From contig JAVYIG010000165.1 in assembly GCA_035222895.1 (NCBI GenBank), positions 325,001 to 389,000 of the forward strand: a stretch of DNA of 64,000 nucleotides, read 5' to 3'. The stretch comes from Strongylocentrotus droebachiensis. Lineage: Eukaryota; Echinodermata; Echinoidea; Camarodonta; Strongylocentrotidae. The notes below the pieces were generated by a model, which worked only from the letters and a program-made list of their open reading frames with translations, was not told the DNA's origin and ran no database searches. Shown here piece by piece: positions 46,927 through 59,013 of this stretch. Within the stretch, counting starts at the first letter, position 1, and each line of letters starts with the position of its first letter. A program made the translations under genes and the position numbers.

Positions 46927-48956
46927 GCCACTTAAGACAAAATCCTATTTTTTGGACTCTTTACTTCCTATTTATTATTATTTCTTGTTCAAATCATGAA
47001 GTAAATATTATTATTATTTAAACAAAAAAAGAATCCCAGAAAAAAATCACGAATTGCCATGACAATATTCGTTTCAATTTTCACTGTTTTGGAGCCGGTT
47101 ATCGGCATAGCGAACCAGTTTTCGGACGCATGTACAAAGTCAATAGGAGGCGCTCACGCGCACCGTGCGTTTCCGCGCTGATGTATAGCACAAGCGGGCG
47201 GAGCAGGTATCCCACGCCGGAGCTCCCGGGTGCTCGCCTGGCCGAAGACAGGCACAGCGGTGATCGGAAGTTGGAATCTGAATTAGACAGACATATTGTG
47301 TGTGCGTGGCGGGGTCCGGATGCATTGATTTAATACATGCGATGAGATACTTTTGAGCTTGCGACCAACACAAAATCGGGCTCTAAATCTGAAAAATACT
47401 TGAAATAAAGCTCATTTTATGGTACCCATATTTCTTACATACACGCGTAAGAAACTCGATTTTTCAGATTTGGGTAGCGGGACCGCCGATTACATCGCTA
47501 AAATGTGATATTTTAGGATATATTTTCCATTGCAAATGTGGTTCTTCAGTGACTCTGGCACGGTATGGTATGTGTGGGATATGTGATATGCTATTATGCG
47601 ATGTATTTTAAAGGGATTTTACCATGCATCCAATGGATCGGCCGAAAACTGGAGCTGTCCGATTACCGGCTCCTTTACTCTATGTAAGTTAAGGCTGCGA
47701 CGGGTAGTCGAATGCTCGAGTACCCGCACGGTTGACAACTACTCGGGTACGATTTCTCGTACCCGAATATTCGGCCGCAAAAAAAAAAAAAAAATGTCCA
47801 GGTCCACGCTTACCCGTGCCAGGGAGAGCGGGCGTCCGCTGGCATGGTACCGTCGGTAAAAATGTTTCCCAACTCAAGCACTGTCAAACTCACCTTTCAG
47901 AAACTGGGACCAAATGTCCAGATTTCTGTTTGGATTTGGAGGAAAATGGATTATTCTGCCATCTTTGGTTTTTAAAACAGCATTGTTTACTGTTATTATT
48001 CTTATTAAATCGGCACCTTCAACTGCAACTCAAAGTAAAGTGGCATGCATCTTCAGCGAGGGACCTGAGAAACTGCTGAGTGGTATGGTAGTGGCAAAAA
48101 AAGAAAAAAAATCAAAAAAATCAAAAAATCAAAAAAGAAAACAAAATTCAAAAAAATTCAAAAAAATTCTAAAAAATTCTAAAAAAACATGGCGTCCGAA
48201 TATTCGAGTATTCGCCTGTGAGCCTGGGAGTGTACTCGGGTACCTCATTACACTGTTGTGCATAGCCCTAATGTAAGTAGAGTAAAGGAGTTAGTTGATA
48301 GTACTCGGCCGGTCCATTGGATACATGGTAAAATCTCTTTAAAATACATTGCATAATGGCATATCACATATCCCACACATGCCATAACATGCCATAACAT
48401 GCCAGAGTCACTGGAGAACCACATTTGCAATGGAAAACATATTCCTAAATATCACATTTTAGCGATGTAATCGGTGGTCCCGCTACCCGAATCTGAAAAA
48501 TTGTGTTTGTAAGGAATAGGGGTACCATAAAATGAGCTGTATATCAAGTATTTTTCAGATTTAAAGTCAGATTTTTTAGTATCGAAAGCTCAAAAGTATC
48601 TCACCGCATGTATCATATCACTGCAGTTGGATACTATAGCGCAGATCTCTGTTTAGTTTAGATTCTAATATCTGTTCAACGTACCCGCAGATGTATTTTT
48701 TGGGCCGTGCAGGGAATAACGGGCTCTGGCCGTCTTATTTTTTTTGTACCACAGCGAGCCCTACGTATGTTCATGCGGCCGAAAACTACCTCCGAAACAG
48801 TGAACATGAAAATGAACATTACCATGGCAATTCATGATATTTTTCAGGGATTCTTTTTTTGTTTAAATAATAATAGTATGGGCTACATGATTTGAACAAG
48901 AAATGATAATAAATAGGAAGTAAAGAGTAAAAAAATAGGGTTTTGCTTAAGTGGCT
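46927..48956. mobile_element. Foldback element with about 750-bp diverged arms
   Basis: The left end GCCACTTAAGACAAAATCCT pairs with the right end AGGGTTTTGCTTAAGTGGC. Successive blocks pair inward: TTTACTTCCTATTTATTATT; GAGATACTTTTGAGCTT; TGGGTAGCGGGACC; TCACATTTTAGCGATG/CGATGTAATCGG; CTCCTTTACTCT/AGAGTAAAGGAG. The arms differ by many substitutions and indels, so the element is old. Its original centre is now occupied by the hAT insertion. Confidence 0.85.
47690..48270. mobile_element. hAT-type element on the foldback axis, 8-bp TSD
   Basis: Starts TAAGGCTGCGACGGGTAGTC and ends GTTGTGCATAGCCCTA. Flanking ATGTAAGT at 47682-47689 and 48271-48278 is an exact 8-bp duplication. Inside are GAGTACCCG / CGGGTAC and GAATATTCGG / CCGAATATTCG pairs and an A-rich block (48096-48188). 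No transposase. Confidence 0.9.
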
Positions 48957-49018
48957 CTAATTCACATAATGACGATGAATGAATGATCATTATAACGGTT
49001 GCTAACTTGTTCAAATTT

Positions 49019-49158
49019 CTGGAAAGCAGAAGTGTTTTGGGGCTAAATTTTAAATCATCAATTTGTAATACATCCACAGGGGCATCCAAATATATCAAAA
49101 CTTTAAAGAATTACTATTCATCCAATTTTCAAAATTTCCCCAAACTTTGCATGACCTA
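49019..49158. mobile_element. Truncated copy of the TTAA MITE
   Basis: Matches the 3' quarter of copies 1-4: GGAAAGCAGAAGTGTTTTGG, CATCCACAGGGGCATCCAAA, TCCCCAAACTTTGCATGACC. The other end is missing. Confidence 0.8.
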
Positions 49159-49239
49159 AATAGAGATTCAAATTAATTTCGTTTTAAAATTGGCTTTGTC
49201 ATGGTGAGTCCCTATGTTCTGTAAATACTGCATTTAGGA

Positions 49240-49345
49240 AGAGTCAGACATGCCAACCGTTCCGATTTTAACGGAACTGTTCCGTTTATGAAGTTTTTAT
49301 AGCCCTAAAAAACGGAACGTTCCGATTTTGGGGAATTTGGCTTTC
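49240..49345. repeat. GTTCCG/CGGAAC dyad cluster
   Basis: CCGTTCCGATTTTAACGGAA, CTGTTCCGTTT and AAAACGGAACGTTCCGATTT form several overlapping inverted and direct repeats within 80 bp. It may be a repeat fragment or a binding-site cluster just upstream of the promoter-like segment. Confidence 0.4.
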
Positions 49346-49379
49346 CATACATAGCATTGACTACACTGGATAGGCACTT

Positions 49380-49660
49380 TCACGCACATGGTCCGTCCGC
49401 CGCCATCTTGTTTAATTCCGAAACAACACGGCCGCCGTTATTACTGTTTTGATACTAGTGTGCGGTCGTGCATTTTGGGGGGAGCATGGTGGTAGATGAT
49501 CGTGCGCGTGGCGCCCGCAATACCCATTCAAAGTATAGTAGCGAAGACTTCGGTGATTCAGTGGGCACATTGCAAGTGCGATATACGGTGTGTTGTTGTT
49601 CATGAACGCCGGGCCTAGCGGCCTGGGCTGGAGTGTCTGTGGTACTGGTGAACGTGAGTG
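49380..49660 (+). promoter_or_regulatory. Promoter-like segment and possible noncoding first exon
   Basis: Locally GC- and CG-rich in AT-rich surroundings, with YY1-like GCCGCCATCTTG at 49398-49409. GAAC|GTGAGT at about 49653 would be a good donor for a 5'UTR exon joined to the acceptor at 52379. This placement is inferred from position only. There is no TATA box. Confidence 0.35.
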
Positions 49661-49733
49661 TACGTGTGCGTGTGTAGGATACGAGTTCTGCCGTTTGACT
49701 GTGGATTCGAATTTGCCATTCCTGAATATTATC

Positions 49734-49836
49734 ATGGATTCACTCAAAAGAGCGAGTACCCAAGGAGGAGATCCTTTGACTGGAAACAGATTTTTAAAAA
49801 CGTTATATGCACATCTTTATTTTGGACTTAAAAATG
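49734..49836 (+). CDS. Possible alternative first coding exon
   Basis: ATG at 49734 opens 34 codons (MDSLKRASTQGGDPLTGNR, then FLKTLYAHLYFGLKN) and is followed by a GTAGGT donor in phase 1. It lies just downstream of the promoter-like segment. The product is not recognised. Its phase does not match the ATG-containing exon at 52380-52903 in a useful way, so it would belong to another transcript or be chance. Confidence 0.2.
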
Positions 49837-50555
49837 GTAGGTTCGAAAATGCAGTAAGAGTGATTGGGTGTTTGTGTACGTTTTGCGCGAAAATTATGCT
49901 GCGGTGTCTTGCGTTCCGGAAAGACCCCCATTTGTTACGGACAAATATGGTAAATGTTACTGACAGCCATCATATAGGGTTGGCATCTCTGATAATGTAT
50001 ACTGCATTTATTGTCGGCAAGATCTAAAGATCAGTGGTGGAGTCTTGTTCTGCTGACATTGATTTTGACAACCTCATTTACATGTAGCTCAATGAGTTAC
50101 AATAATTTTGGATTGTTGACTGTTGTCTGGAAAGTTGAATACCATTATTGCCAGTCTCATTTTATGCATAGATCTATGTCATGTATAATTATTTAAAAAG
50201 TAACTAGACTTAAATGCATCACTCTGCATGAGTGGCTAATTAAATCTATGTCTATTATCTGCTCTGCCTCTGCCAAGGATAAATTAAAATGTGGAATTCA
50301 CTTCAATCACTTTTTTGTTTGGTATGACACAAAAATTACCCATAAACTTGGGTTGAATTTTAGGGGAAATGGTCCCTAAAATAGGCTCAGATTGCACCAG
50401 AGAGCATCTGGAAACCCAGAGCTTCCAGGGCCCTAAAGCGGGCCCTGGACCCCGGCTAAAAGGACTTCGCGCTTCGCGCTCGTGATGTGCGCTTCGCGCA
50501 CATAGTGTACAGATTTCTGATTTTCAAATGTTGGCATGTATGAAGAGTCTTAGAA

Positions 50556-50999
50556 TGCCTTTTCATGACTTTGAAATTAATAATATTGGTCTAAGAGAAG
50601 AGGCAAAGCATGCGGGCCACCATCTTGGATTATAATGCATGCCTACATTATAATCCAATTGATTGATTAGGCAGTTGAAGTTCATGGGTCACATTACACG
50701 TAAAGAAGGCCTAGAGAATCTTGCTTTGACAGGGAAAATTGTGGGAAGAAGGAGTAGGGGGAGAAGGAGAATACTTTGGATGGACAGTCTGCAGAAATTG
50801 TTGGAAGAGAGAGGAGTGAAAGAACTGGGAGTGGTACTAATACAGAAGGCTAGGAACCGAGGGTTGTGGAATAGCATGATCGCCAAAGTCAAACGATATG
50901 GCACTTAGAGAGAGAGACATTATAATCCAAGATGGCGGCCCGCATGTTTTGCCTCTTCTCTTAGACCAATATTATTAATTTCAAAATCATGAAAAGGTA
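50556..50999. mobile_element. Inverted-repeat element carrying a LINE fragment
   Basis: 83-bp arms (50556-50638 and 50918-50999) share CCTTTTCATGA, TGAAATTAATAATATTGGTC and CGGGCC(A/G)CCATCTTGGATTA with few mismatches. The middle is a piece of LINE ORF2. Arms of this identity around a captured coding piece suggest either insertion into a young MITE or transduplication. Confidence 0.85.
50655..50908 (+). pseudogene. LINE ORF2 C-terminal fragment
   Basis: 81 codons with natural stop: RQLKFMGHITRKEGLENLAL, GKIVGRRSRGRRRILWMDSL, and later WNSMIAKVKRYGT. This is the typical C-terminal tail after the RT domain of many non-LTR retrotransposons (LxxxGHIxRxxxLxxxxLxGKIxGxRxRGRxRxxWxD ... RxxWRxMI). 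The frame is intact but 5'-truncated, with no RT motifs, so it is dead. Confidence 0.88.
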
Positions 51000-52379
51000 C
51001 TAAATATCAACAAACATGGTCTACAACAACTCCAAATGACAAAATAATCCCAGCCATGAATTTTTTTTGAGCATTTGATAGCCAAAAACTTGAAAAATTT
51101 TGTCATTTAAAAAAAAAAAAAAAAAATTCTGCGAATTTTTTTCGCATATTATTTTTGCCAATACCGATCACAGGTGCAAGGGTGTCGCTCCGATCTTCCG
51201 ATCCGATCAAAGCTCCAACTTACAGGGTTAATATCAATTATTTGCCATTTTAGTGTCTGTCAGAGGAGTATCAGCTCTCAAACCCCCCCCCCCCCCCCCA
51301 AAAAAAAAAAAAAAAAAAAAAAAAACTTGCTATCGACTTGATGACATCATCTTATGGGGAGAATGCATATTCTCAATGACTTTGCATTAATTAAGCATGG
51401 CTCGTGGCCTAAGCTACATGTACAGTGTATAATACATAGGTCACTGTAACTTTGGCAAATTTGACCCCTGTTGACCTGTAATTTGGAGGGGTGCGGAAAA
51501 TGAGGTTTTAATTTGCATTTGTGCAATAATGAAAGGGTAAATACTTTTTATTCCTTTATATTTGTATTCTACATTCATTCAGTTTTCCATTCATATAAAG
51601 TTGTATTTTCATTGGATATGGTCTTAGAGTTTTATTGTTATATTACCAGAGCTCTTTTTCAGTTTACCAGAGTTCTTTTAGAGCTTTCCAGAGCTTGATT
51701 GCTCATCGCTCAGACACCACATACTGTTTTCACTGGGAGTGTGTTAACTCACGCTGCTGTACGTTCACTGTAACCGAACAAAAGATTTTTTTTTTTCAAG
51801 GGCTACATGTACTTTTTAAGTTGAATTTCATACTTTACATGTGTAGATCACCATGACGCACCAACAAAGATGTTTTTTTTATGAAATTCTCTTTAATAGT
51901 CATCAACAGGGTCTCGGAGGGGGTCTCCAACTTCCCCCATTCAATTTTTTTGTTGGTTGTCTGGATTCTGTTGTTGTTGATGTTGTTTTTTTTACTCTTC
52001 TTCTTCTCATCCTCTCGCTCCTCCTATGCTTCTGGCCACATTAATGCTTGTGAATCTTTCTACTTTTAAAGTTGTATATTTATATACAGAAGTGTATCTA
52101 GTCTATGTGCGGTTTCAAGACAACTGCAACATGTATTCAGTCGAGGGCCTGCCTTTTGAGCGTTGATTTTACCGGTATACAGGTCTCCATTTATCAGCCT
52201 TATATTTAATACCAGACTTGTATTAAAAAACAGAAAACAAATGACAGCATTTTTCAAATATTGGTACTCTCTCATTTCGAAAACTAACTTGTTGTTTGGT
52301 TCACATGTACATGTATGTATATAACTGTTTGTTTGCTTGTTTGTTTGGAATTAATATTGTGTTTTTCTTTTGTTACAGG
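51000..52379. other. Probable 5'UTR intron of the PH-domain gene; no gene
   Basis: Holds a C14A28 run at 51284-51325 and a CAGAGGAGTATCAGCTCTC block at 51260 that repeats 18938-18957. CTTCTT-rich pyrimidines lie at 51997-52030. A good acceptor, TTCTTTTGTTACAG, closes it at 52379. Confidence 0.45.
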
Positions 52380-52903
52380 CTCACTTAACGATGACCGGCA
52401 TGGGATCGCAAGTAATACTTCAGTGATCTTGCTGCCTACATGTTAGACAACAGAGATCAAGCGTGAAGAAGTTTTCAAAGAACAGTTTACAATCATGGTC
52501 AAATACTGTGAAGATTGGTTCAAGAATCATCACGGATCCAAGTTGGCTGCTGGAAGTATGCCTTTTGTACCAGCTAGAAATAATATCATCAAGAACCAGT
52601 GACATGGAAGTTATATTATTGGTGAAAGGAATATGTAGCATGGCAAACACATGGCTGATGAATGACAACTAAAAATAAAACAGACAAGGAAGGTTGGATA
52701 GTTTTGTAACATTTAGAATTTATACTTGGTTTGGACAAGATACATTCAGTATGTCGACCGGTTCAGGGAACGGTGGAGAGATTCGTCTTGCGTTCATGCA
52801 CAAACGGTCACAAAACAAACGAGCGGTAACAAAGACGAACTTTAAGTCAAGGTGGTTTGCACTGACAAACAATATGCTGATATATTACGATGGTAGCAAT
52901 GAG
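52380..52903 (+). CDS. Tec/Btk-type PH-domain protein, 5'UTR plus first coding exon (CDS 52751-52903)
   Basis: The exon runs from the acceptor at 52379 to a GAG|GTAAGT donor at 52904. Coding starts at ATG 52751 and gives 51 residues ending in phase 0. Residues 14-50, read as AFMHKRSQNKRAVTKTNFK and SRWFALTNNMLIYYDGSN, match the first beta hairpin of a PH domain of the Tec-kinase type: KR-S/A-Q-x-K, N-F/Y-K-x-R, F-x-LT, ML-x-YY. In human BTK the first coding exon also ends in phase 0 at nearly the same point of the PH fold. RASA2/3-type PH domains are the main alternative. Such proteins sit at the plasma membrane through phosphoinositides and act in tyrosine-kinase signalling. The UTR has several short upstream frames. 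The next exon was not found in the window. Confidence 0.7.
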
Positions 52904-53997
52904 GTAAGTAGAGGAGACTGACTGCCTATTGTCATGTCATCATTTTATTATACTTTGCCATGATAACATTTGACAATACTACATGTACATGTACCTATTG
53001 GCATAAAGGGTAGTCATCTTTTATCAAAGGTAAGACATGCCCATTCTCCCATCTGCTCTCAACGAGGGCAGCATGCATTGAAGGGATGGCCTCAAAGAAA
53101 TCAACCCGGAAATCTATGAACTGGTGTAAATGTACATTGTGTAACATGTTATATGAATGAATCCAAGTGGGACAATGAGAAGCCATTTGAAAAAGGAGTG
53201 CAAGAAGTCAATTAAAATGAGGACAATTTTCCTCGTATTTGAGTTCTATGACTTTACAGAAAATCAGTATAAAAATCTTTGTTCATATGAGATATGCAGT
53301 GGAGCAGGGAATATTCCAATTTCTTACTGAAAGCTTTATGACAGAAGTTACTGAATAGAAGTTATTTACAGGCCCATTAAAACCCTTCATCCTGACAAAA
53401 TATGATTCATAATAAAAACGAAGGCTTGATGTTCATAAATCACCCATTTTCCTACCATATACAGTGTATCTGTTTTTAGCAAGGAAATTATGAAGTTTTT
53501 TAGAACATCAAAGCCCAAATTACAGGTTGTTTGAGACTGACAACAAGGAGATTTGAGTTTGCCACATTTGTCTTTTCATTTATAAACAGAGTTCTGTCAT
53601 TCAATCTGCACAGAAAACTAATCATTATTACATGTAGGCACACAATCATCGTTTATGTCTCTTAAAAACGTTCTATACTGTATCCTGATTCCACAATATC
53701 ACATGTAGTCTGAGCCTTTGTAATGTGACTTTTAAAGCACTGTAATTTGTTGTTGTCAGGGTAAGAGTTACAGTACATTATACATGTACTGTAGGTTTCT
53801 ATAGACAGAGGTACTTTTTATTAGACATATTAGACAATAACATACTGTACACATACATAGTACATGAATTTTAGCAGATCATTGTTTTCTTAATCTTCGG
53901 TCTCACAATTGAATGTCAGAACTTTATCAATTCAGTTCTGTTTAGATCAATAGGTCAAAATTGATTACTAGTAGAAATTCACAATTTGTTTCATTAG

Positions 53998-54629
53998 GCC
54001 TGTCTTCATCAGCTTGAGTTGGCCAAATAGCCCGCTTTTTCTGATTCTGGAAGGCCTGATCACGAAATAGCGAGTTATTTGGCAGGTGAAGACGCAAAGA
54101 CCTGTAGCGGGCTATTTGCTTGGGAAATCTTGCCAAGATAATAATAATAATAATATTCAGCTTTTATATAGCGTGAATCACAAAAAGTCTCTAAGCGCTT
54201 CCAAACTTGGATATTATTACCCCAGCTTTAGCTGTGCTGCCATTATAGCGCTCTAGCATTTCAAGGAATAAATTCCTACCAGGTACCCATTTACTTCACC
54301 TGGGTGGAGTGTGGCAAATGTAGATCAATGTCTTGCCAAAGGACATTAGTGCGGCGGCGGGACTCGAACCGCGGACCTTGTGATCGACAGTCCGGCGACG
54401 TATCCACTCGACCACAACACCTCTACGTGGGCTAGTTTGTAAAATAGCCCGCTATTTGTCGGTCTGTCTTTACTACATGTAGCCCATAGACTGGTACTAT
54501 GCGCGAACACTGAGCAAATTTCTCGAACTCTAGTTTCGAGCTGATGAATACAAGAATTGTAAATTCAGGTTAATTTCCCGAATCAGAAATAGCGGGCTAT
54601 TTGGCCAACTTGAGCTGATGAAGACAGGC
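53998..54629. mobile_element. Inverted-repeat element (host of the nested SINE)
   Basis: Left end GCCTGTCTTCATCAGCTTGA and right end TGAGCTGATGAAGACAGGC, paired over about 55 bp through TTGGCCAAATAGCCCGCT. Internal words AGCGGGCTATTT occur several times in both orientations. It is interrupted by a SINE. Confidence 0.88.
54135..54425 (-). mobile_element. tRNA-derived SINE, complete, nested
   Basis: On the minus strand the head (54425-54355) has an A-box-like TGGTCGAGTGGATA and a B box GGTTCGAGTCC, giving a tRNA-like start GGTGTTGTGGTCGAGTGG. The body follows (AATGTCCTTTGGCAAGACAT, CACCCAGGTGAAGTAAATGG, GGCAGCACAGCTAAAGCTGG, AAGCGCTTAGAGAC) and a TATAAAAGC then ATT-repeat tail. This is a standard polymerase III SINE layout, not a tRNA gene. 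Confidence 0.92.
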
Positions 54630-55384
54630 TGACACAGTTACTCACAGGAGGAGGAAATGTATATTTCTCTGAATTAAGAAGAATATTATGATTGTGAGAA
54701 AGTCATGTAATGCATACATGTACATGTTGTACATACCGGTACATAAACATGTACTTTGTCACAGGGAAATGGCGCTCAACAAAAGCTCAATACAGGGGAT
54801 ATCAATTATGAAACTTAAAATAAAAAATCTGTGACAATAATTTGGCTGTTGCGGAGGTTGGCATCCTTAAGACCTACTTTTTTTTCTGACCAGAGTCCCG
54901 TCTCATAAGGAGTTGATATTAATCGCAACTCATTAGCAACTGATATCAGTTACAACTATGTGCATAATTTTTTTTTAAATTCAAATACCAATGGCTTTTA
55001 ATTTTTTTTTTCCAGTAGTGTAAATGGTAGTTTATTGGGGAAAAACAGATGATTTTCAAATTGTTTTATCTTCAGTGTAGATGGGCCTAGTGTTACTATA
55101 AGAACTCCTATATTCATGAATGTACATGTACATACATATAATGGATGGCCTAACAGAGAGAGAGGAAGATACATATGTACATACATGTATGTACGTTTTT
55201 AAACACACAATGTAAGCTTTAGTTCTGGTAATGGTGAAAAAAACATTGAAACAGTTTCTATTCAAAAATGTCAAATTCACACCAATATTAAAGCCAGTTT
55301 ATAGTTGCAGTCTGAGCATGAGCAAATAAAGGTCATTGCAGACCAAATTGTGAAGTACACGGAGACAAAATACTGTGAATTTGA

Positions 55385-56240
55385 AATTTTTGTCACAGCA
55401 AATACACCAAGTGACATTTAACCATCATTAATTGCCAATCAAACAAACATGATCATATGTCCTGATTAAATGTTGCCAATTTAACAAGATAAACCAACAT
55501 ATCAACTTTTCAGATCTAGACCATGAATAACTATTAAAGCATGTGTAAGGGAGGGGAAATCTGGACTACGCATGTATCATCAGGTCTTTGCTGTACATAC
55601 ATGTACATGTACAGAAAGCTACTACATGTAATATGTGGCTGTTTATTTGTGGAGTATGATGATAATAAAAAATGAGTGCATGCATTGATTTATTGAAACA
55701 GGAGAGTACTCCTCTTCAAAATAAAAGTATGACACAAAGTCTAGACACGATTCACAAATAAGTTTTGAGATGGAAGAGCAGTATTCAAACAAAGGAGGCA
55801 ATGCATTATTTCTCCACAATTACACAATTTCTTTCAAATTCCTTTAGCAAGAGTCATTTATTTGCACTGCTTAACAATAGACCAGTTCACGATTAGCATG
55901 TCCCAAATGACCCCGAATATCCACAGATCTTCAAAACATGAAGAGGTCCCACTTTGTACATTAAAAAATAATAATCACTCCTACAGCGATAGAGGTGCAA
56001 TAGTACCATAGCCTTTGTTTCCCCTTTTGAAAGAATACTTCCACCTGTGTATCATGGAGTGCACTGCTTGTGCATAAAGCATAATGATTACCATAACTTT
56101 CATGAGCACGTACTCATGAAAGTTATGGTTTATCTTGTTAAATTGGCAACATTTAATCAGGACATATGATCATGTTTATTTGATTGGCATTAATGGCAAT
56201 TAATGATGGTCAAATGTCACTTGTTGTATTTGCTGTACAA
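55385..56240. repeat. Inverted repeat pair, about 110-bp arms, 620 bp apart
   Basis: CAGCAAATACACCAAGTGAC through AATTTAACAAGATAAACC (55390-55493) occurs reversed at about 56126-56237 with high identity. The right copy has a small internal duplication (TTAATGGCAATTAATG). The pair could be termini of one old element. Confidence 0.8.
56091..56128. repeat. Perfect 38-nt palindrome
   Basis: CCATAACTTTCATGAG, a 6-nt centre (CACGTA), then CTCATGAAAGTTATGG. It is immediately adjacent to the right copy of the inverted pair. Confidence 0.92.
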
Positions 56241-57197
56241 CAGATCGTCACTTAACAGGAAAATTGACAGTGATCATCAGAATACTTCATGTTAGATCAG
56301 TATTTGAACATCGAAATTGGCACTGATCCTTAAAACTGAATCATGAATGTGTGATCATTGTTAAATTGGTATCCATTAGCCTTTAGAGACATAGTTCAAT
56401 GTACAAAACACTGTAGACTGTACATGAATTGTTTGATTGAAACCTGGAAATGATAGTATTTAAATCACACATCTCTTTGCTCTTTGGCTGCTGTGGCTGA
56501 ACTCATAGTACCTGTACTAGTATAGTATTAATGACTCCTTTGATTTCTCGAATATTAAAGCAGTCATTAATACTTTTATATGCCAAACAAATTATGACAC
56601 CACCTTGGCCTTTCTCTAGTTTATTTGCACGGTTGTTTTTTATGAGTGTTTCTTTGAGAGTAGATTAGATCTAGATTCTAGTCTAAGCAAGATATTTTTA
56701 CAATTTTAGGGGTGGGCCGGCCCTGTGGGGAATATGGAAAAAAGCCTGCGCTTTCATATGACACCTCACTTATTGAGTATCACCTTCAGGATCACGAGCA
56801 ATATTAGTTTGAATCAACCAATCTAGCATGATGGAGTGCGCAATGGCCAATGGAAATGCATAGGGATGTGTGTAATCTCTACGGGAAGGATCTGCATCTG
56901 TCCGTGACGTAAAAATCACTACAATCACCAGCATCTGGTTGTCTCGTACTAGAATCTAGATCTAGGCCTACTGAAAAAAAATTATGGAAGATTTCACGTA
57001 CCCTTTTTGGTGTTCTTGCTGTCAGCATGTCTCGCATTTGATCCTCATCCAGAAGTTAAAATCTTGGGAGAGTTTCTACAGCCATTTTTGCCTTGTTTGA
57101 ATCGAGATATATTGCCGGACTAAAAATGTAGACCAATTCTTCGCACACGTACGGTATCCGTGATCGCTCAAACCATTTGTTAACATGTAAACCTATG

Positions 57198-57300
57198 GGT
57201 AACCATGGTTACTGGGATTTTAGAACTATTTTTTAGAACTATTTTCCCGGTAACCAAGGTAACTGGGATTTTAGAACTATTTTTTTGAACTATTACATGG
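57198..57300. repeat. 51-bp tandem repeat with X-box-like half sites
   Basis: GGTAACCATGGTTACTGGGA and 51 bp later GGTAACCAAGGTAACTGGGA, each followed by TTTTAGAACTATTTTTT. The second, GTAACCAAGGTAAC, agrees with the RFX X-box consensus; the first is a perfect palindrome but fits only partly. Confidence 0.65.
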
Positions 57301-59013
57301 GTTTGGAATTTTACCGGGAATTTTACAGGAATAGTTAAAGTTTATGAATGCAATTTCGACCAATCAGATGGCTGGATTTCTTAAGTGAGGTATATAATAG
57401 TGGTTATTATTCGGAGTTTATGAGAAAGTGTATCATCAAGCCTGACATAATGGCTGCATTGGCCCCTTTCCATAATCACATGTACAACAACCTAAACATA
57501 TATGTATCTTGTCCTTAATGCATGTAGTTGCTACTGTTTCCTGGCAAGAACTACATGTAAATGATAGATCTCTTAAATACCGGTACTTGTCAGGATTTTA
57601 AAACTATTAAACAAACTGTCAGCATTCTCTTTGGTTTCAATGTTTCCTGGCCAGTCTGGCTGCCCATACACTGTAGCATTTCATATGACTCACTTGATTT
57701 TAAAAATGTTTGAGGAGTCAGAACTGGGTAAACTACTACAGTTTTAACACATACATGTACAGTGTATGCTGATATACAATGTACATGTACATGTATGTAC
57801 ATTTAGGCATATTAGCATAGAATGTACTACATGTGTGTACTTTGTACATCCTGTACGTACATGTATACCCTTTATTTTAGGGATGATTTGTACAATCCAT
57901 GTTTGCAAGGTTACAGACACGTGGGAATTCCCCTCTCTATAGTCAATAATGAAATCTGTTAATGGCATGATGAACCAAATTAACTTCTATCAAGCTTATT
58001 ACATGTAGATATATCATGCACACAACTTGTTTATCAACTCCACAATTATGATACTCATGTATCTATCAGGCCTTTAAAAAAAAGATGTTGTATTGCCCTT
58101 TAGGTGTCAAAACATGGGTTGGTTTGTCAGAAATCTTTTTTTTTTTAAACTGTTTGTTTCCCTCTTTAGGCTGATATAAATTTGAATGCTTTAATACATT
58201 TTCTAAAAAATGGTTTAAAGTAGATTCCAAATTTTTTGGGTCAGTCGCAAAGGGCAATACAACATTTTTTTTTTTTTAGGCCCCATGCTGTGGCACTGAC
58301 ACTGTGATACATGTACGTACATCCACCAAATTCATTCTACCCTAGCCTCCTAATGTAAGCTCTCTGCTCTCTACCTTCACCTATCACTCCAAAATGCATA
58401 GCATAAAAACATTGACCTCCATGAAATTCCCATGCTGAGGCTTGAACCCCTAACCTCTGTATCAAACCACTCAACTACATGTACATGGGAATATATGACA
58501 CCTCTACCCAAACAAAGAAGGAATGAAAGAAATCAATAAAGTGATTAGATCCCTTTTGACAGGATTACCTGTACTTGCATATTTTACATTCCTTTCCATT
58601 CTAATTCAATATGTTATAAGTTAATCAGAATATCACATGGACATTCCTGAGGTTCTGATTCACCTTGTATTGCATTTGACAACTATAAACAAAACACCTC
58701 AATGAATTAAAGGTGTATGATTTATTTTTCCAAGATTTTATTTTTCCAACAATGAATATTTTGCTAGTACTTCCTGTAGAACTTGTTTGTGTTTGCTCCA
58801 CGATGCATGTATGAGCTACATTGTAATATCCAGTGGTTTTTCTGCTTGATTTATTTCCCTCTTCATAATTGAATTTTAGTCATTATAGAAAGGACATACA
58901 TGTACATGTACCATTTCAGTCTCCTTGTTCTTGATTTTTTTTTTGGGGGGGGTCATACTCTGAACAAATTATGACCTTTTTTATGGAAGATATATACAAT
59001 TTTTTAATTGGAG

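Noticed and set aside
47732..48276. 115- and 120-residue Lys-rich frames
   Set aside because: Inside the hAT element, created by its A-rich block.
49412..50027. Overlapping 111- and 145-residue frames on opposite strands
   Set aside because: Mostly promoter-like CG-rich DNA. Only the short segment at 49734-49836 has a usable donor, and it is kept as a low-confidence exon.
54355..54425. tRNA gene
   Set aside because: A and B boxes are present, but the sequence runs on as a SINE body with an ATT tail and lacks a good tRNA acceptor pairing.
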